Assembly: GCA_002479455.1 (NCBI GenBank)
Contig: DLNB01000034.1
Span: forward strand, 1 to 21,480
Length of the DNA stretch: 21,480 bases
Direction of reading: 5' to 3'
Origin: Acetothermia bacterium UBA7521
GTDB taxonomy: Bacteria > Bipolaricaulota > Bipolaricaulia > Bipolaricaulales > Bipolaricaulaceae
Numbering within the stretch: the first letter of the stretch is position 1; the number at the start of each line of letters is the position of its first letter. The notes below the pieces were generated by a model that was not told where the DNA came from, searched no databases, and saw only the letters and a program-made list of their open reading frames with translations. A program made the position numbers and the translations under genes. Positions 13,962 through 21,480 of this stretch are shown here, piece after piece.

Positions 13962-16088
13962 ATGCAGAACATGTGTGATTTCGAGTTGCCAGAGCGGATC
14001 GGGGGGGTGGCGGATCTCGCCTACAACCTGTGGTGGAGCTGGAATCCCAAAGCGCGGGAACTCCTGCGCGCGCTCGACCTCCAGACGTACCGCGAGAGCG
14101 GGCACAACCCGGTGCGAATGTTGCAGCTGCTCACACCCAGCGCTCTCGCCCGCGCGGCGGAGGATCCGGGATTCCTCCACCTGTACGACGAGGTGATGGC
14201 CCGATTCCGCGAGGAGACGCGAGTTTCCCCAGCAGCGTTCTCGTCGCATCCCGGGACACACGTTGGGCCGGTGGCATACTTTTCGGCAGAGTTCGGCATC
14301 CACGTTTCGCTCCCCGTGTACGCCGGCGGCCTGGGGATCCTCGCCGGCGACACGCTCAAGGAGGCGAGCGACCTCGGGCTTCCGCTCGTTGGGGTCGGGC
14401 TCATCTACTCCCACGGCTACGTGCGCCAGCGGCTCAGCGACGACGGTTGGCAGGAGGAAGCCCACGCGCCCCTCGATAGGGCGTGCTACCCGATTCGACC
14501 TACCCTCGATCGCGAGGGGAACCCGCTGATCATACCTGTGCCCACGTTTGATCCCCCGGTCCACGTGGGGGTGTGGGAAGCGCGGGTGGGGCGGATCCCG
14601 TTGTACCTCCTCACCACGGACCTCGCGGAGAACCAGCCGTGGGATCGCGCGATCTCCCAACGCCTGTACACAGGCGATCTTGAGCAGCGGCTGCGTCAGG
14701 AGATCGTGCTCGGAATGGGGGGCATGCGGGCCCTGGGCGAGTTGGGAATCAGCCCCGGCGCTGTGCACCTGAACGAGGGTCACCCCGCGTTCGCCGCCCT
14801 GGAACGCCTGGCCGGCTCCATCGCCCGCGGCGTGGGTTGGTCGGAGGCCCTCGATGCAGTGCGGAAGAGCACCGTCTTCACCACCCACACCCCGCTCCAC
14901 GCCGGCACCGACGTGTTCTCGTACCCCCTGATCGAGCGCTACCTTCTCCCCTACATCGAGCGGGCAGGGATCCCCCGCGAGGCGTTCCTCGCGCTCGGAC
15001 TGGACCCGGAAAACCATGGGGCCGGGTTCAACATGACCGCGTTCGCGATCCGCATCAGCCGAAGCACCAACGCGGTCAGCGCTCGGCACAGCGAGGTCGC
15101 ACGCGGTATCTGGTCTGGCGTTCAAGTTGACGGCAGGTCCGTCTCCATCCACGGGATCACGAACGGGGTTCACCTTCGCACTTGGGTCGAACCGCTTCGC
15201 GTGCAGCGGCTGTTCGACCGCTACCTCGGCCCCGGCTGGCGGGAGCGGCCTGACGATCCAGCGGTGTGGGAGAACGTCGATCAGATCCCAGACGAGGAGC
15301 TGTGGCGGGTTCACGAGGAACGAAAGGGGGCCCTCGTTGCAGAGGTCGACAGCCGGGCGCGGCGGCGGTGGGGAGAGGGAACCGCCAGCGCGGCACGGAC
15401 CGTCACGGCCGGCCCCTTCCTCGACCCGCGAATTCTCACCCTCGGGTTCGCGCGCCGGTTCACGGCGTACAAGCGCCCGACGCTTCTGCTCCACGACCAG
15501 GAACGGCTCCGTCGGCTGCTCACCGATCCCCTGCGGCCGGTGCAGCTCGTGTTCGCGGGCAAGGCCCATCCTGCCGATCACGACGGAAAGCGCCTCATCC
15601 AAGACGTGCACCGGTTGGCCCTCGACCCCCGGTTCGCAGGGCGGATCGCGTTCGTGGAGGAGTACGACCAACACCTCGCCAAGTACCTCGTGGCCGGGGT
15701 AGACGTGTGGCTCAACACCCCGCTGCCGCCCCTCGAGGCGAGCGGGACGAGCGGGATGAAGGCGTCGGTGAACGGCGTTCCCGTCCTGTCCATCCTCGAT
15801 GGGTGGTGGCCGGAAGGGTACACGGGGGATAACGGTTGGGCGTTCGGAGAAGAGGAGATCCCCGGCGACCGCACCGCAGCCGATGCCGAGGCCGTGTACC
15901 GACTTCTGGAGGAGGAGATCGTCCCTCTGTACTACGACCGGGATCCCGACGCGATCCCCCACGGGTTCGTGCGGGTGATGAAACAGGCGATCAAGACCGT
16001 CGCTCCCCGGTTCTGCGCGCGACGGATGATGCGCGAGTACCGCGAGGTCTACCTCGCCGCGCTCGGGCTCGCCCCAGCAGACGCGTAG
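13962..16088 (+). CDS. glgP: Alpha-glucan (glycogen) phosphorylase, GT35, short DUF3417-type
   Basis: A 708-aa phosphorylase that releases glucose 1-phosphate from glycogen or maltodextrin using PLP. The N-terminus (ERIGGVADLAYNLWWSWNP) is the DUF3417 region typical of the short bacterial/archaeal form (Thermotoga type), distinct from the ~800-aa E. coli GlgP form. Signature segments are YFSAEFGIHVSLPVYAGGLG (106-125), VHLNEGHPAF, FTTHTPLHAGTDVF, GITNGVHLRTW and FARRFTAYKRP. The PLP-binding lysine is K600 in EASGTSGMKASVNG. The chain looks complete. A second in-frame ATG (13971) is three codons in. It lies divergent to glgB. No terminator is apparent in the 166-bp spacer after it. Confidence 0.95.
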   Translation: MQNMCDFELPERIGGVADLAYNLWWSWNPKARELLRALDLQTYRESGHNPVRMLQLLTPSALARAAEDPGFLHLYDEVMARFREETRVSPAAFSSHPGTHVGPVAYFSAEFGIHVSLPVYAGGLGILAGDTLKEASDLGLPLVGVGLIYSHGYVRQRLSDDGWQEEAHAPLDRACYPIRPTLDREGNPLIIPVPTFDPPVHVGVWEARVGRIPLYLLTTDLAENQPWDRAISQRLYTGDLEQRLRQEIVLGMGGMRALGELGISPGAVHLNEGHPAFAALERLAGSIARGVGWSEALDAVRKSTVFTTHTPLHAGTDVFSYPLIERYLLPYIERAGIPREAFLALGLDPENHGAGFNMTAFAIRISRSTNAVSARHSEVARGIWSGVQVDGRSVSIHGITNGVHLRTWVEPLRVQRLFDRYLGPGWRERPDDPAVWENVDQIPDEELWRVHEERKGALVAEVDSRARRRWGEGTASAARTVTAGPFLDPRILTLGFARRFTAYKRPTLLLHDQERLRRLLTDPLRPVQLVFAGKAHPADHDGKRLIQDVHRLALDPRFAGRIAFVEEYDQHLAKYLVAGVDVWLNTPLPPLEASGTSGMKASVNGVPVLSILDGWWPEGYTGDNGWAFGEEEIPGDRTAADAEAVYRLLEEEIVPLYYDRDPDAIPHGFVRVMKQAIKTVAPRFCARRMMREYREVYLAALGLAPADA

Positions 16089-16254
16089 CTCACGTAACAG
16101 TCAGCTCCCGTTTCCTCCGTGATCGGTGGCGCGTGATGGGTGGATACACGCCTCAAGGGCCGCCTCCGGTTCCACAGACCCAGCCCCACACAGCAGAGCA
16201 CGGTGAGAGCCGCTGGGACCCCCACCGCGCAGGCCTACCATGTGGGCGATGCCG

Positions 16255-16707
16255 CTACGGGCACTTCCTGTCCATCATCCTGCCCATCATCCGCCCCAAG
16301 ACCGCACGTCCCCGGGGCACGGCCCCCTCTCGGCCCATCAACCCGCCCGTCCGCGTGCGAACAAGGGCCAGCTGATCTTGGGTGATCTTCCCCTCGGCCA
16401 GTGCATCCGCGAACACGCCGCGCAGCGCCTGTCGGGCCTCCATCCGTGCCTTCATCTCTTCGGCCTGCTCGGCAGTGATCCGCCCCGCGGCCACCGCCTC
16501 GTCGATCAGCTCCACACGGGCCTTCGTGAACGCCGCGACGAGGTCGTCGACAGCCACGCCGAGGTTCGCCGCCACCTTCGCCAACAGGCCTTCCCGTCCG
16601 GACGTCGCGGTCTTGGTGTCGGTCTGGGCGAGCACCACGACCGCCACGCTGGCCGCCGCGACGACGGCCACCAACCCCATCACTGTTGCCTTCACTCGCT
16701 TGGTCAT
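16255..16707 (-). CDS. Small exported or membrane-anchored helical protein, function unknown
   Basis: A 150-aa protein beginning MTKRVKATVMGLVAVVAAASVAVVVLAQ, a signal peptide or single membrane anchor. The rest is predicted helical and includes two repeats of the LGVAVDDLVAAF and GRITAEQAEEMKARMEAR / GKITQDQLALVRTR kind, seen in many small bacterial exported proteins of unknown role. The basic, Met-rich end is GRAVLGRMMGRMMDRKCP. I recognise no catalytic motif; a Spy-like periplasmic stress or metal-binding role is possible but unproven. The ATG at 16707 is chosen because GAGGAGG lies 6 nt upstream and the hydrophobic leader follows at once; the frame is open further up to 16860 but crosses the promoter. 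The gene has the best-formed regulatory region in the window: -35/-10, 11-bp direct repeats and a 5' stem-loop. Confidence 0.8.
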   Translation of the reverse strand: MTKRVKATVMGLVAVVAAASVAVVVLAQTDTKTATSGREGLLAKVAANLGVAVDDLVAAFTKARVELIDEAVAAGRITAEQAEEMKARMEARQALRGVFADALAEGKITQDQLALVRTRTGGLMGREGAVPRGRAVLGRMMGRMMDRKCP

Positions 16708-16724
16708 GTCAGTCCTCCTCTGTT

Positions 16725-16740
16725 CCTCCGGTTGCGGAGG
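16725..16740 (-). promoter_or_regulatory. 5' stem-loop in leader of the small exported protein gene
   Basis: CCTCCG-CAAC-CGGAGG forms a perfect 6-bp stem with a 4-nt loop at the expected 5' end of the mRNA, between the -10 box and the ribosome site. It could protect the mRNA or act in regulation. Confidence 0.45.
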
Positions 16741-16747
16741 CGGGAGG

Positions 16748-16776
16748 AAAATACCCCGACGACATGGAGCAATCAA
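16748..16776 (-). promoter_or_regulatory. Promoter of the small exported protein gene
   Basis: On the minus strand TTGATT (16776-16771), an exact 17-nt spacer and TATTTT (16753-16748). The expected start of transcription is near 16741, about 34 nt upstream of the ATG. Confidence 0.7.
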
Positions 16777-16781
16777 GCCAA

Positions 16782-16800
16782 GACTGTGGCAGGACTGTGG
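16782..16800 (-). promoter_or_regulatory. Tandem 8-bp operator-like direct repeat
   Basis: CCACAGTC occurs twice (16800-16793 and 16789-16782) on the coding strand of the downstream gene, with an 11-bp centre spacing, and ends 5 bp before the -35 box. Direct repeats one helical turn apart next to -35 are typical of OmpR/PhoB-family activator sites. The regulator is unknown. Confidence 0.45.
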
Positions 16801-16906
16801 AGACCCAAGGAACACCGACGGCAGGCGATGACCCCGAAACCCATCACGGATCGAAGACAAACGACCTGACGAGATACCCTGACCACCGGCTCAGGTCCGC
16901 ACGTGA

Positions 16907-16933
16907 CTTCGTGGCCTTCGTGACGGTGGTGGC
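16907..16933. repeat. 9-bp-period array CTTCGTGNC between two minus-strand genes
   Basis: CTTCGTGGC, CTTCGTGAC and GGTGGTGGC are contiguous on the plus strand, in the spacer downstream of the reductase gene. Confidence 0.5.
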
Positions 16934-16970
16934 AAAGGGAGTCCGGGGATGGCCGCGATCGACCCGCAGA

Positions 16971-18164
16971 TCATGTCAGAGACTCAATCAGCTGCTTCAC
17001 GTCGTCCTCTGCGGGAACGCCCGCCTGAGCCAACTCCTCCACCGGCCCGGCGAGCTCGGCGGCCCCGAGGAGGATCGCCCCCACGAGCTCCCCGTCCACG
17101 CCGAGGACGAACTTCACGTACCGTCCTGCCGTCGGGTCGGCATGCCGCAGTTCGCGCTGCGGTCCGCCCTGGGGCTGGGTGTTCCCAAGGCACAGAAGGT
17201 CCACTCCCGCCACCTTCAGCTTGTTCGACGGAGTGGTACCCGGATAGCGAACGCTCCCGGGTTCAATCACGTTCCGCGCCGCCACCTCGCCCTGTTCCCG
17301 TGCCGCAGGGATGATCCCGTATACATGGCCTCTCCATTCAGCGGCATCCCCAGCTGCAAAGACGTCCGGAGCAGACGTGGCGAGGTGGTCATCCACGATC
17401 ACCCCGCGGTTCGTGGCCAGTCCAGCCTCAACGGCCAGCGAAGTCCGCGATCGAATCCCCGCCGAGATCACGACCAGGCCCGCTGCCACAGGGGCGCCGC
17501 TCGAAAGCCTGATCCCTTCTGCCTCGCGTTTCCCGTGGACCGCCTCACAGGACGCGCTCACGCGGACCTCGATCCCCTGGGACGAGAGAATTCCAGCGAG
17601 AACCTGACCCCCGCTCTGGTCGAGTTGCCGGCAGAGGACCCACGGTCCGCGCTCGAGGAGGGTCACCGCCAGACCGAGGTCGTGCAAGGCCCGGGCCACC
17701 TCAATCCCCAGCCACCCTCCACCGATCACCGCGGCCGTCGGTACCGCCGTGGCCCGCGTGCGGATTCGCTCGACGTCGGCGGCCGAGCGAACGGTGAACA
17801 CGCCCGCCAGGTCTGCGCCCAGGATCTCCGGCTGTGCCGCCTCCGCCCCGCACGCGAGGAGAAGCCGGTCGTAGGCGAGCGTCTCCCCGGAAGCCAGGCG
17901 TGCCCGGTGCCCTGCCGGGTCGAGGGCTACCACCGCAGTCCCCGAGCGGTAAGAGATCTTCCGGTGTTCGAACCACGCTCGGGGAAACGGCGTGATGCCA
18001 GCGAGGGTCTTACGCCCGGCAAGAACATCGATCAATCCGGGCCGCAGATAGTACGGAGTCGGCTCAGCTTCGATGAGCGTAATCCCCGCCGTTGCGTCGA
18101 GCGATCGCAACGTCCGGGCCGCGGTGACCCCGGCCAATCCCCCGCCGACAACGAGGAACTCCAT
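16971..18164 (-). CDS. FAD/NAD(P)-dependent oxidoreductase, probable NAD(P)H:rubredoxin reductase
   Basis: A 397-aa pyridine nucleotide-disulfide reductase-like flavoprotein. The FAD-binding GGGLAG motif is at 7-12, the NAD(P)-binding AAVIGGGWLGIEVARAL at about 144-160 and the second FAD motif DVFAAGDAAEW at about 267-277. No redox-active CxxxxC is present, which fits a rubredoxin/ferredoxin reductase-like or nitrite reductase-like single-flavin protein. The C-terminal ~80 residues (GVDLLCLG...VLGVDGELVGAILLG) match the domain found in rubredoxin reductases and NirB-like proteins. The ATG at 18164 overlaps the rubredoxin stop by 1 bp (TGATG). This coupling makes NAD(P)H:rubredoxin oxidoreductase the best guess, supplying electrons for oxygen or peroxide detoxification in an anaerobe. 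The terminal electron acceptor is not encoded here. Confidence 0.85.
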   Translation of the reverse strand: MEFLVVGGGLAGVTAARTLRSLDATAGITLIEAEPTPYYLRPGLIDVLAGRKTLAGITPFPRAWFEHRKISYRSGTAVVALDPAGHRARLASGETLAYDRLLLACGAEAAQPEILGADLAGVFTVRSAADVERIRTRATAVPTAAVIGGGWLGIEVARALHDLGLAVTLLERGPWVLCRQLDQSGGQVLAGILSSQGIEVRVSASCEAVHGKREAEGIRLSSGAPVAAGLVVISAGIRSRTSLAVEAGLATNRGVIVDDHLATSAPDVFAAGDAAEWRGHVYGIIPAAREQGEVAARNVIEPGSVRYPGTTPSNKLKVAGVDLLCLGNTQPQGGPQRELRHADPTAGRYVKFVLGVDGELVGAILLGAAELAGPVEELAQAGVPAEDDVKQLIESLT

Positions 18165-18325
18165 CAGCCCACGAGTTCGAACATGTCCTTCGGGGCACCA
18201 CACTCCGGGCACAGCCAGTCCTCAGGGAGATCCTCAAATGCCGTGCGGGCTGAGATACCCTGGCTCGGATCTCCCTTCGCTGGATCGTAGATCCACCCGC
18301 ACACCGTGCATTCCCATTTCTCCAT
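18164..18325 (-). CDS. Rubredoxin
   Basis: A 53-aa rubredoxin, a small iron protein that carries single electrons. The four iron ligands are C6 and C9 (CTVCGWIYDP) and C39 and C42 (CPECGAPKDMF), with the family-typical EDLPEDWLCP between them. Length and spacing are standard. The ATG at 18325 has an excellent AGGAGG 6 nt upstream. A TATAAT at 18358-18353 could be its promoter. The downstream flavoprotein gene overlaps its stop by 1 bp, so the pair is probably an electron-transfer module. Confidence 0.97.
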   Translation of the reverse strand: MEKWECTVCGWIYDPAKGDPSQGISARTAFEDLPEDWLCPECGAPKDMFELVG

Positions 18326-18352
18326 CGCACACCTCCTAATATAGATTGCGCC

Positions 18353-18358
18353 ATTATA
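18353..18358 (-). promoter_or_regulatory. -10 box of the rubredoxin-reductase operon
   Basis: A perfect TATAAT (minus strand) lies 27 nt upstream of the rubredoxin ATG, just after the DUF4010 stop. A recognisable -35 box at 17 nt is lacking. Confidence 0.45.
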
Positions 18359-18380
18359 GCGACCAAGACCGCAACGGGCG

Positions 18381-19637
18381 TCAGAGGACGAACGCGAGGC
18401 CGATTCCCACAACGAGCATTGCCCCGAGGACCGGGGCCATCGTCCGCCGCAGCGAGCGCCCACCGAGAACCGCGACCATCCCGCCCTTGACAAGGGTGTT
18501 CGCCATCGCGGCAACGACGATCGCCCGGCCTGCCGTGACCGGATCCACGCCTCCCCCCGGCCGACCGAGCTCGGCCATCGTCAGCGTGATCGCGTCCACG
18601 TCCGCCACCGCGGCTGCCACGCTCGACAGGTACACCCCGAGGTCTCCCAGGTAGAGGTGCGCGGCCCGGGCCGCGATGAGGATTCCTCCGTACAAGAGAC
18701 CAAACCGCACCGCCGGCCCAAGCTCGAACGGCGCCTCCACCTCCAGCGCCGGTGCCTCGCCCCCGCGCGCGGCCCGCAGGAGAACGAACGAGCCGACGAG
18801 CCCCACCAGCCCTGCCGCCACGATCGGGAAGACAATCCGCGAGAGCAGTCCAAGGTTCACCACCGCCACCACAACCAGAACCCGGCCAAACATCACCGTC
18901 CACGCGACCGCGATCCCCACGGCAAGGGCACGGGCGAGGACCGCCTCCTGCTTCCCACGGTGGGCGAAGCTCAGCGTGACCGCCGTGCTCGACACGAGCC
19001 CGCCGATGAGGCCGGTGAGGACAATCCCCTTCCCCGGTCCCAGTCGCTTCATGAGGACGTAGCCGGCGAACCCCACCCCCGACACGAGGACGACCATCAG
19101 CCACACCCGGTACGGGTTGAACGCGTCCCACGGCGGGACGCCGAACGTCTGGTTGGGAAGAAGCGGGAGTACGATCGCCGTGATCACGGCAAACTTGAGC
19201 GCAGCGAGCACATCGGCCTGAGTGAGCTGCTGCGCGAACCGGCGCAGCTCGCTCTTAAACGAGAGCAGCACCGCCACCGTCACTCCCAACGCGGCCGCGA
19301 GCTCGAGCATCCCCCAGTAGCAGAACGCGCCGATGAGGAACGTGAGCAGGGCCGCCATCTCCGTGGTTAGGCCGATCGCGCCCCGCCACGAGCTGATCCC
19401 GTGCGAGACGATGATCAGCAGCCCGACCACCGCGAGCAAGACGAGAAACGCCCACGGATAGGCGAGGATCTCGGCGAGAAGCGCCCCGCCCGCTCCCGCA
19501 AGCGAGAACAGGGCAAACGTACGCACCCCAGCGAACAGCTCCCCCTTCCCGCCTTCAGCGTGCTCCCGCTGCAGCCCGACCAGGCCCCCGATCACAAGCG
19601 CCAGCCCAAACCGGTAAAACAAGGTCACCGGATCCAT
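18381..19637 (-). CDS. MgtC/SapB-type N-terminus plus DUF4010 membrane protein
   Basis: A 418-aa polytopic membrane protein. The first ~140 residues are MgtC/SapB-like: GLALVIGGLVGLQREHA, GVRTFALFSLAGAGGALL and a run of hydrophobic helices ending SFKSELRRFAQQ. The remaining ~270 residues are DUF4010-like, with GLIGGLVSSTAVTLSFA and, near the end, AAAVADVDAITLTMAEL and ANTLVKGGMVAVLGG. About a dozen membrane segments are visible. The family is widespread and its substrate is not firmly known, so magnesium or other ion handling is a guess from MgtC. The ATG at 19637 is 6 nt after TAGGAT, which could be either a -10 box for a leaderless message or an AGGA ribosome site. The next downstream gene, rubredoxin, has its own -10 box. 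Confidence 0.88.
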   Translation of the reverse strand: MDPVTLFYRFGLALVIGGLVGLQREHAEGGKGELFAGVRTFALFSLAGAGGALLAEILAYPWAFLVLLAVVGLLIIVSHGISSWRGAIGLTTEMAALLTFLIGAFCYWGMLELAAALGVTVAVLLSFKSELRRFAQQLTQADVLAALKFAVITAIVLPLLPNQTFGVPPWDAFNPYRVWLMVVLVSGVGFAGYVLMKRLGPGKGIVLTGLIGGLVSSTAVTLSFAHRGKQEAVLARALAVGIAVAWTVMFGRVLVVVAVVNLGLLSRIVFPIVAAGLVGLVGSFVLLRAARGGEAPALEVEAPFELGPAVRFGLLYGGILIAARAAHLYLGDLGVYLSSVAAAVADVDAITLTMAELGRPGGGVDPVTAGRAIVVAAMANTLVKGGMVAVLGGRSLRRTMAPVLGAMLVVGIGLAFVL

Positions 19638-19712
19638 GGGACGATCCTACCACGGCCCGGTCAGAAAGGCTTCGTGGCACGGTCTGAGCCGTTCGGAGGA
19701 CCCGAACCGCTA

Positions 19713-20850
19713 GTGCAGTGTCCCTATAACAGCCTTACAATGAGCCACCTTATCGAGGGATGGCGTCCGCCTTCTTCGTCCAGACGAAAGGGGTGGGTTC
19801 CTGGTTGTTCACGCGGATGTAGTCCTCGATGGCGGCGACCAGTTCAGGCACACTGTGGAAGACGCCGCGGCGGATGCGCTTGCGCGTGATCTCGCCGAAC
19901 CATCGCTCCACCAGGTTGAGCCACGATGAGCTGGTCGGCGTGAAGTGGAGATGAAACCGCGGATGCTTCTCCAGCCATGCCTTGACCTTGGGGTGGGTGT
20001 GCGTCCCGTAGTTGTCCAGGATCATGTGGATGTCCAGACCTTCGGGCACGTTGCAGTCGATCTGCCGCAGGAACTTCCGGAACTCGATGTTGCGGTGTCG
20101 CGGGTAGCAGGAGCCGATGACCGTTCCTTCCAACACGTCCAGCGCGGCGAACAAGCACGTGGTACCGTGGCGTTTGTAGTCGTGGGTCATCGTGCCACAA
20201 CGCCCTTTCTTCATCGGTAGACCCGGCTGTGTGCGGTCCAGCGCCTGTACCTGGGACTTCTCGTCCACGCAGAGTACAACGGCTTTGTCCGGCGGGTTGA
20301 GGTAGACACCCACCACATCGGTCAGCTTCTCTACGAACCGCTTGTCCCGGGAGAGCTTGAACGTCTCGACCCGGTGGGGTTGAAGGCCGTGTGCCTCCCA
20401 GATCCGCTGGACGGTGGACTTGCTGACTCCCTGGGCCTTGGCCATCGAGCGCACGGACCAGTGCGTGGCAGCGGGCGGTGTGGTGTGAAGCGTCGCTTCG
20501 ACGATGGCCTTGACACGTTCCGCTGGAAGAGCCCGCGAGCTCGGGCCATGGGGCGCGTCTTGGGCCAGGCCCATCGGCCCAAGCTCCCGAAAGCGCCTAC
20601 GCCACAAGATCACGGTCGGGCGGGAGGTAGACAGGCGGGCGGCGATGGCGCTGTTGGACAGACCGTCGGCGGCCAGCAGGCAGATGCGTGATCGGAGCAC
20701 GGTCCGCTGCGGGCTCGTCTTGGCTCGCACCCAGGTTTCCAGCGTGGCTCGCTGCGCTGCGGTCATTGCCAAAGGTTCGCTCTTTGCCCACATGCTACAG
20801 AGAGTGCCACGCCAAAGCCTAACCGCAAAGGCGTTCCTGGGACACTACAC
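19713..20850 (-). mobile_element. IS630-family insertion sequence, apparently intact
   Basis: The element is 1138 bp long. Its ends form imperfect 18-bp inverted repeats: GTGCAGTGTCCCTATAAC at 19713-19730 and GTGTAGTGTCCCAGGAAC reading inward from 20850 (14 of 18 identical). A TA dinucleotide flanks both ends (19711-19712 and 20851-20852), the target duplication typical of IS630/Tc1-mariner elements. A single full transposase gene lies inside. Confidence 0.9.
19750..20793 (-). CDS. IS630-family transposase
   Basis: A 347-aa DDE transposase. The N-terminal helix-turn-helix region (LSNSAIAARLSTSRPTVILWRRRFRELG) is followed by a second winged-helix-like part (THWSVRSMAKAQGVSKSTVQRIWEAHGL). The catalytic domain has D in VVLCVDEKSQVQALDR, D in IHMILDNYGTHTHPK and E in SWLNLVERWFGEITRK. 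The frame is intact and fills the element between its inverted repeats, so it may still be active. It acts on its own ends by cut-and-paste at TA sites. Confidence 0.96.
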   Translation of the reverse strand: MWAKSEPLAMTAAQRATLETWVRAKTSPQRTVLRSRICLLAADGLSNSAIAARLSTSRPTVILWRRRFRELGPMGLAQDAPHGPSSRALPAERVKAIVEATLHTTPPAATHWSVRSMAKAQGVSKSTVQRIWEAHGLQPHRVETFKLSRDKRFVEKLTDVVGVYLNPPDKAVVLCVDEKSQVQALDRTQPGLPMKKGRCGTMTHDYKRHGTTCLFAALDVLEGTVIGSCYPRHRNIEFRKFLRQIDCNVPEGLDIHMILDNYGTHTHPKVKAWLEKHPRFHLHFTPTSSSWLNLVERWFGEITRKRIRRGVFHSVPELVAAIEDYIRVNNQEPTPFVWTKKADAIPR

Positions 20851-20906
20851 TAGTACTACTCCGTTAGGTTAGTTGTCCGATCTGTTTGGACATGGCATGA
20901 TGGGGC

Positions 20907-21480
20907 ATGAACGAGGAAGCGTTGTGCGAGGCGCGGGGGCGGTTGGAGGCGTTTGTGGACCCGCTGCTTCCCCATCTGGGGAGGCTGGAGCGCCGCCGGT
21001 GGGGAGCGTTCTACATCCAAGGGCTGCTCCTGGAGGGGGGAAGGAAGACCGCGGCTGGGATGGCGGAGCGGTACGGTGGCAACGAACAGGCCCTGCAGCA
21101 GTTCGTGAGCCAAAGCCCCTGGGAGTGGATGGAGGTGCGTCGGGAGTTGGCGGCGCGCATGGCGCGGGAAGCGGGGTCCCGGGTGGCGTGGGTGCTGGAT
21201 GACACGGGCTTCCCGAAGAAGGGTAACCACTCGGTGGGGGTGGCCCGTCAGTACTCGGGAACCCTGGGCAAGGTGGGAAACTGCCAGATCGGCGTCAGCC
21301 TGAACTACGCCACGGACGAGGGCTGCTTCCCGATCGACTTCCAGCTGTACCTCCCGCAGGCGTGGGTGGAGGACAGGCCTCGGCGCCGGATGGCACGGAT
21401 TCCGGACGACGTGACGTTCAAGCGCAAGTGGGAGCTGGGGCTGGAGATGATCGACCGGGCGCTGGAGTGGGGGCTCCCCG
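20907..21480 (+). CDS. IS701-family transposase, 3' end outside window
   Basis: The first 191 codons of a DDE transposase of the IS701 family. Recognisable parts are the N-terminal FVDPLLPHLGRLERRRWGAFYIQGLLLEGGRKTAAGMAE, the first catalytic aspartate region VAWVLDDTGFPKKGNHSVGVARQYSG, and NCQIGVSLNYATDEGCFPIDFQLYLPQAWVEDRPRR. The remaining catalytic residues and the right end of the element are beyond the window. ATG 20907 is the first start in this frame after a stop codon; its ribosome site is poor. The element's left inverted repeat must lie between 20853 and 20906 but I cannot define it. It directly abuts the IS630 insertion. Confidence 0.88.
   Translation, partial: MNEEALCEARGRLEAFVDPLLPHLGRLERRRWGAFYIQGLLLEGGRKTAAGMAERYGGNEQALQQFVSQSPWEWMEVRRELAARMAREAGSRVAWVLDDTGFPKKGNHSVGVARQYSGTLGKVGNCQIGVSLNYATDEGCFPIDFQLYLPQAWVEDRPRRRMARIPDDVTFKRKWELGLEMIDRALEWGLP

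Noticed and set aside
13884..15962. A 692-codon minus-strand frame opposite glgP
   Set aside because: It is the mirror of the phosphorylase coding sequence and has no domain or proper ribosome site.
16089..16254. Intrinsic terminator between the convergent glgP and small exported protein genes
   Set aside because: No GC-rich hairpin followed by a T run was found on either strand. Nothing else is recognisable in this spacer.
16137..16375. Plus-strand frame starting MGGYTPQGPPPVPQTQP, with CGRC and a short hydrophobic run
   Set aside because: It could be the start of a proline-rich membrane protein, but more than half of it is antisense to the small exported protein, it has no ribosome site, and the rest is Arg/Pro-rich. 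At best it is a remnant.

Overview
The window is GC-rich, tightly packed bacterial chromosome with 18 protein-coding genes, two of which run off the window ends. I saw no rRNA, tRNA or CRISPR. Several traits point to a deep-branching, probably anaerobic and perhaps thermophilic bacterium: an archaeal-type Cdc48/VAT ATPase, an RtcB-archease-ThpR RNA-repair set, a rubredoxin with its flavoprotein reductase, and start codons placed 6-10 nt after TANNNT boxes (leaderless-type starts). A candidate phylum such as Bipolaricaulota would fit, but that is inference; no marker gene in the window fixes the taxonomy.

Layout. 1-4080 (minus strand): a TIM-barrel sugar isomerase-like gene, then a DEDD exonuclease (MrfB/YprB type), then a DUF1998-type DEAD/DEAH helicase (MrfA/YprA type) that leaves the window at its C-terminus. 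4270-8896 (minus): thpR, archease, rtcB, a secreted seven-repeat WD40 protein and a SAM methyltransferase, the last four tightly spaced. 8973-11953 (plus, divergent): cdc48 overlapping a SurA-N-like exported protein. 11943-16088: divergent glycogen genes, branching enzyme (minus) and GT35 phosphorylase (plus). 16255-16707 (minus): a small exported helical protein with a well-formed promoter. 16971-18325 (minus): rubredoxin and its likely NAD(P)H reductase. 18381-19637 (minus): an MgtC/DUF4010 membrane protein. 19713-20850: an apparently intact IS630-family element with terminal inverted repeats and a TA duplication. 20907-end: the 5' part of an IS701-family transposase.

The least expected feature is a set of tiny tandem arrays with 7-bp or 9-bp periods. 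Each unit has a fixed core and 2-3 variable bases. Three 7-mer arrays (core AGTC/GACT) lie inside the helicase reading frame, apparently in variable loops. A fourth 7-mer array (core CCGT) and several 9-mer arrays (CGCCGAG-like, or CTTCGTG) lie in spacers. They resemble the short tandemly repeated repetitive (STRR) heptamers described in cyanobacteria. Functionally, the strongest unit is the RNA-repair cluster, in which ThpR and RtcB both act on 2',3'-cyclic-phosphate RNA ends and archease activates RtcB.
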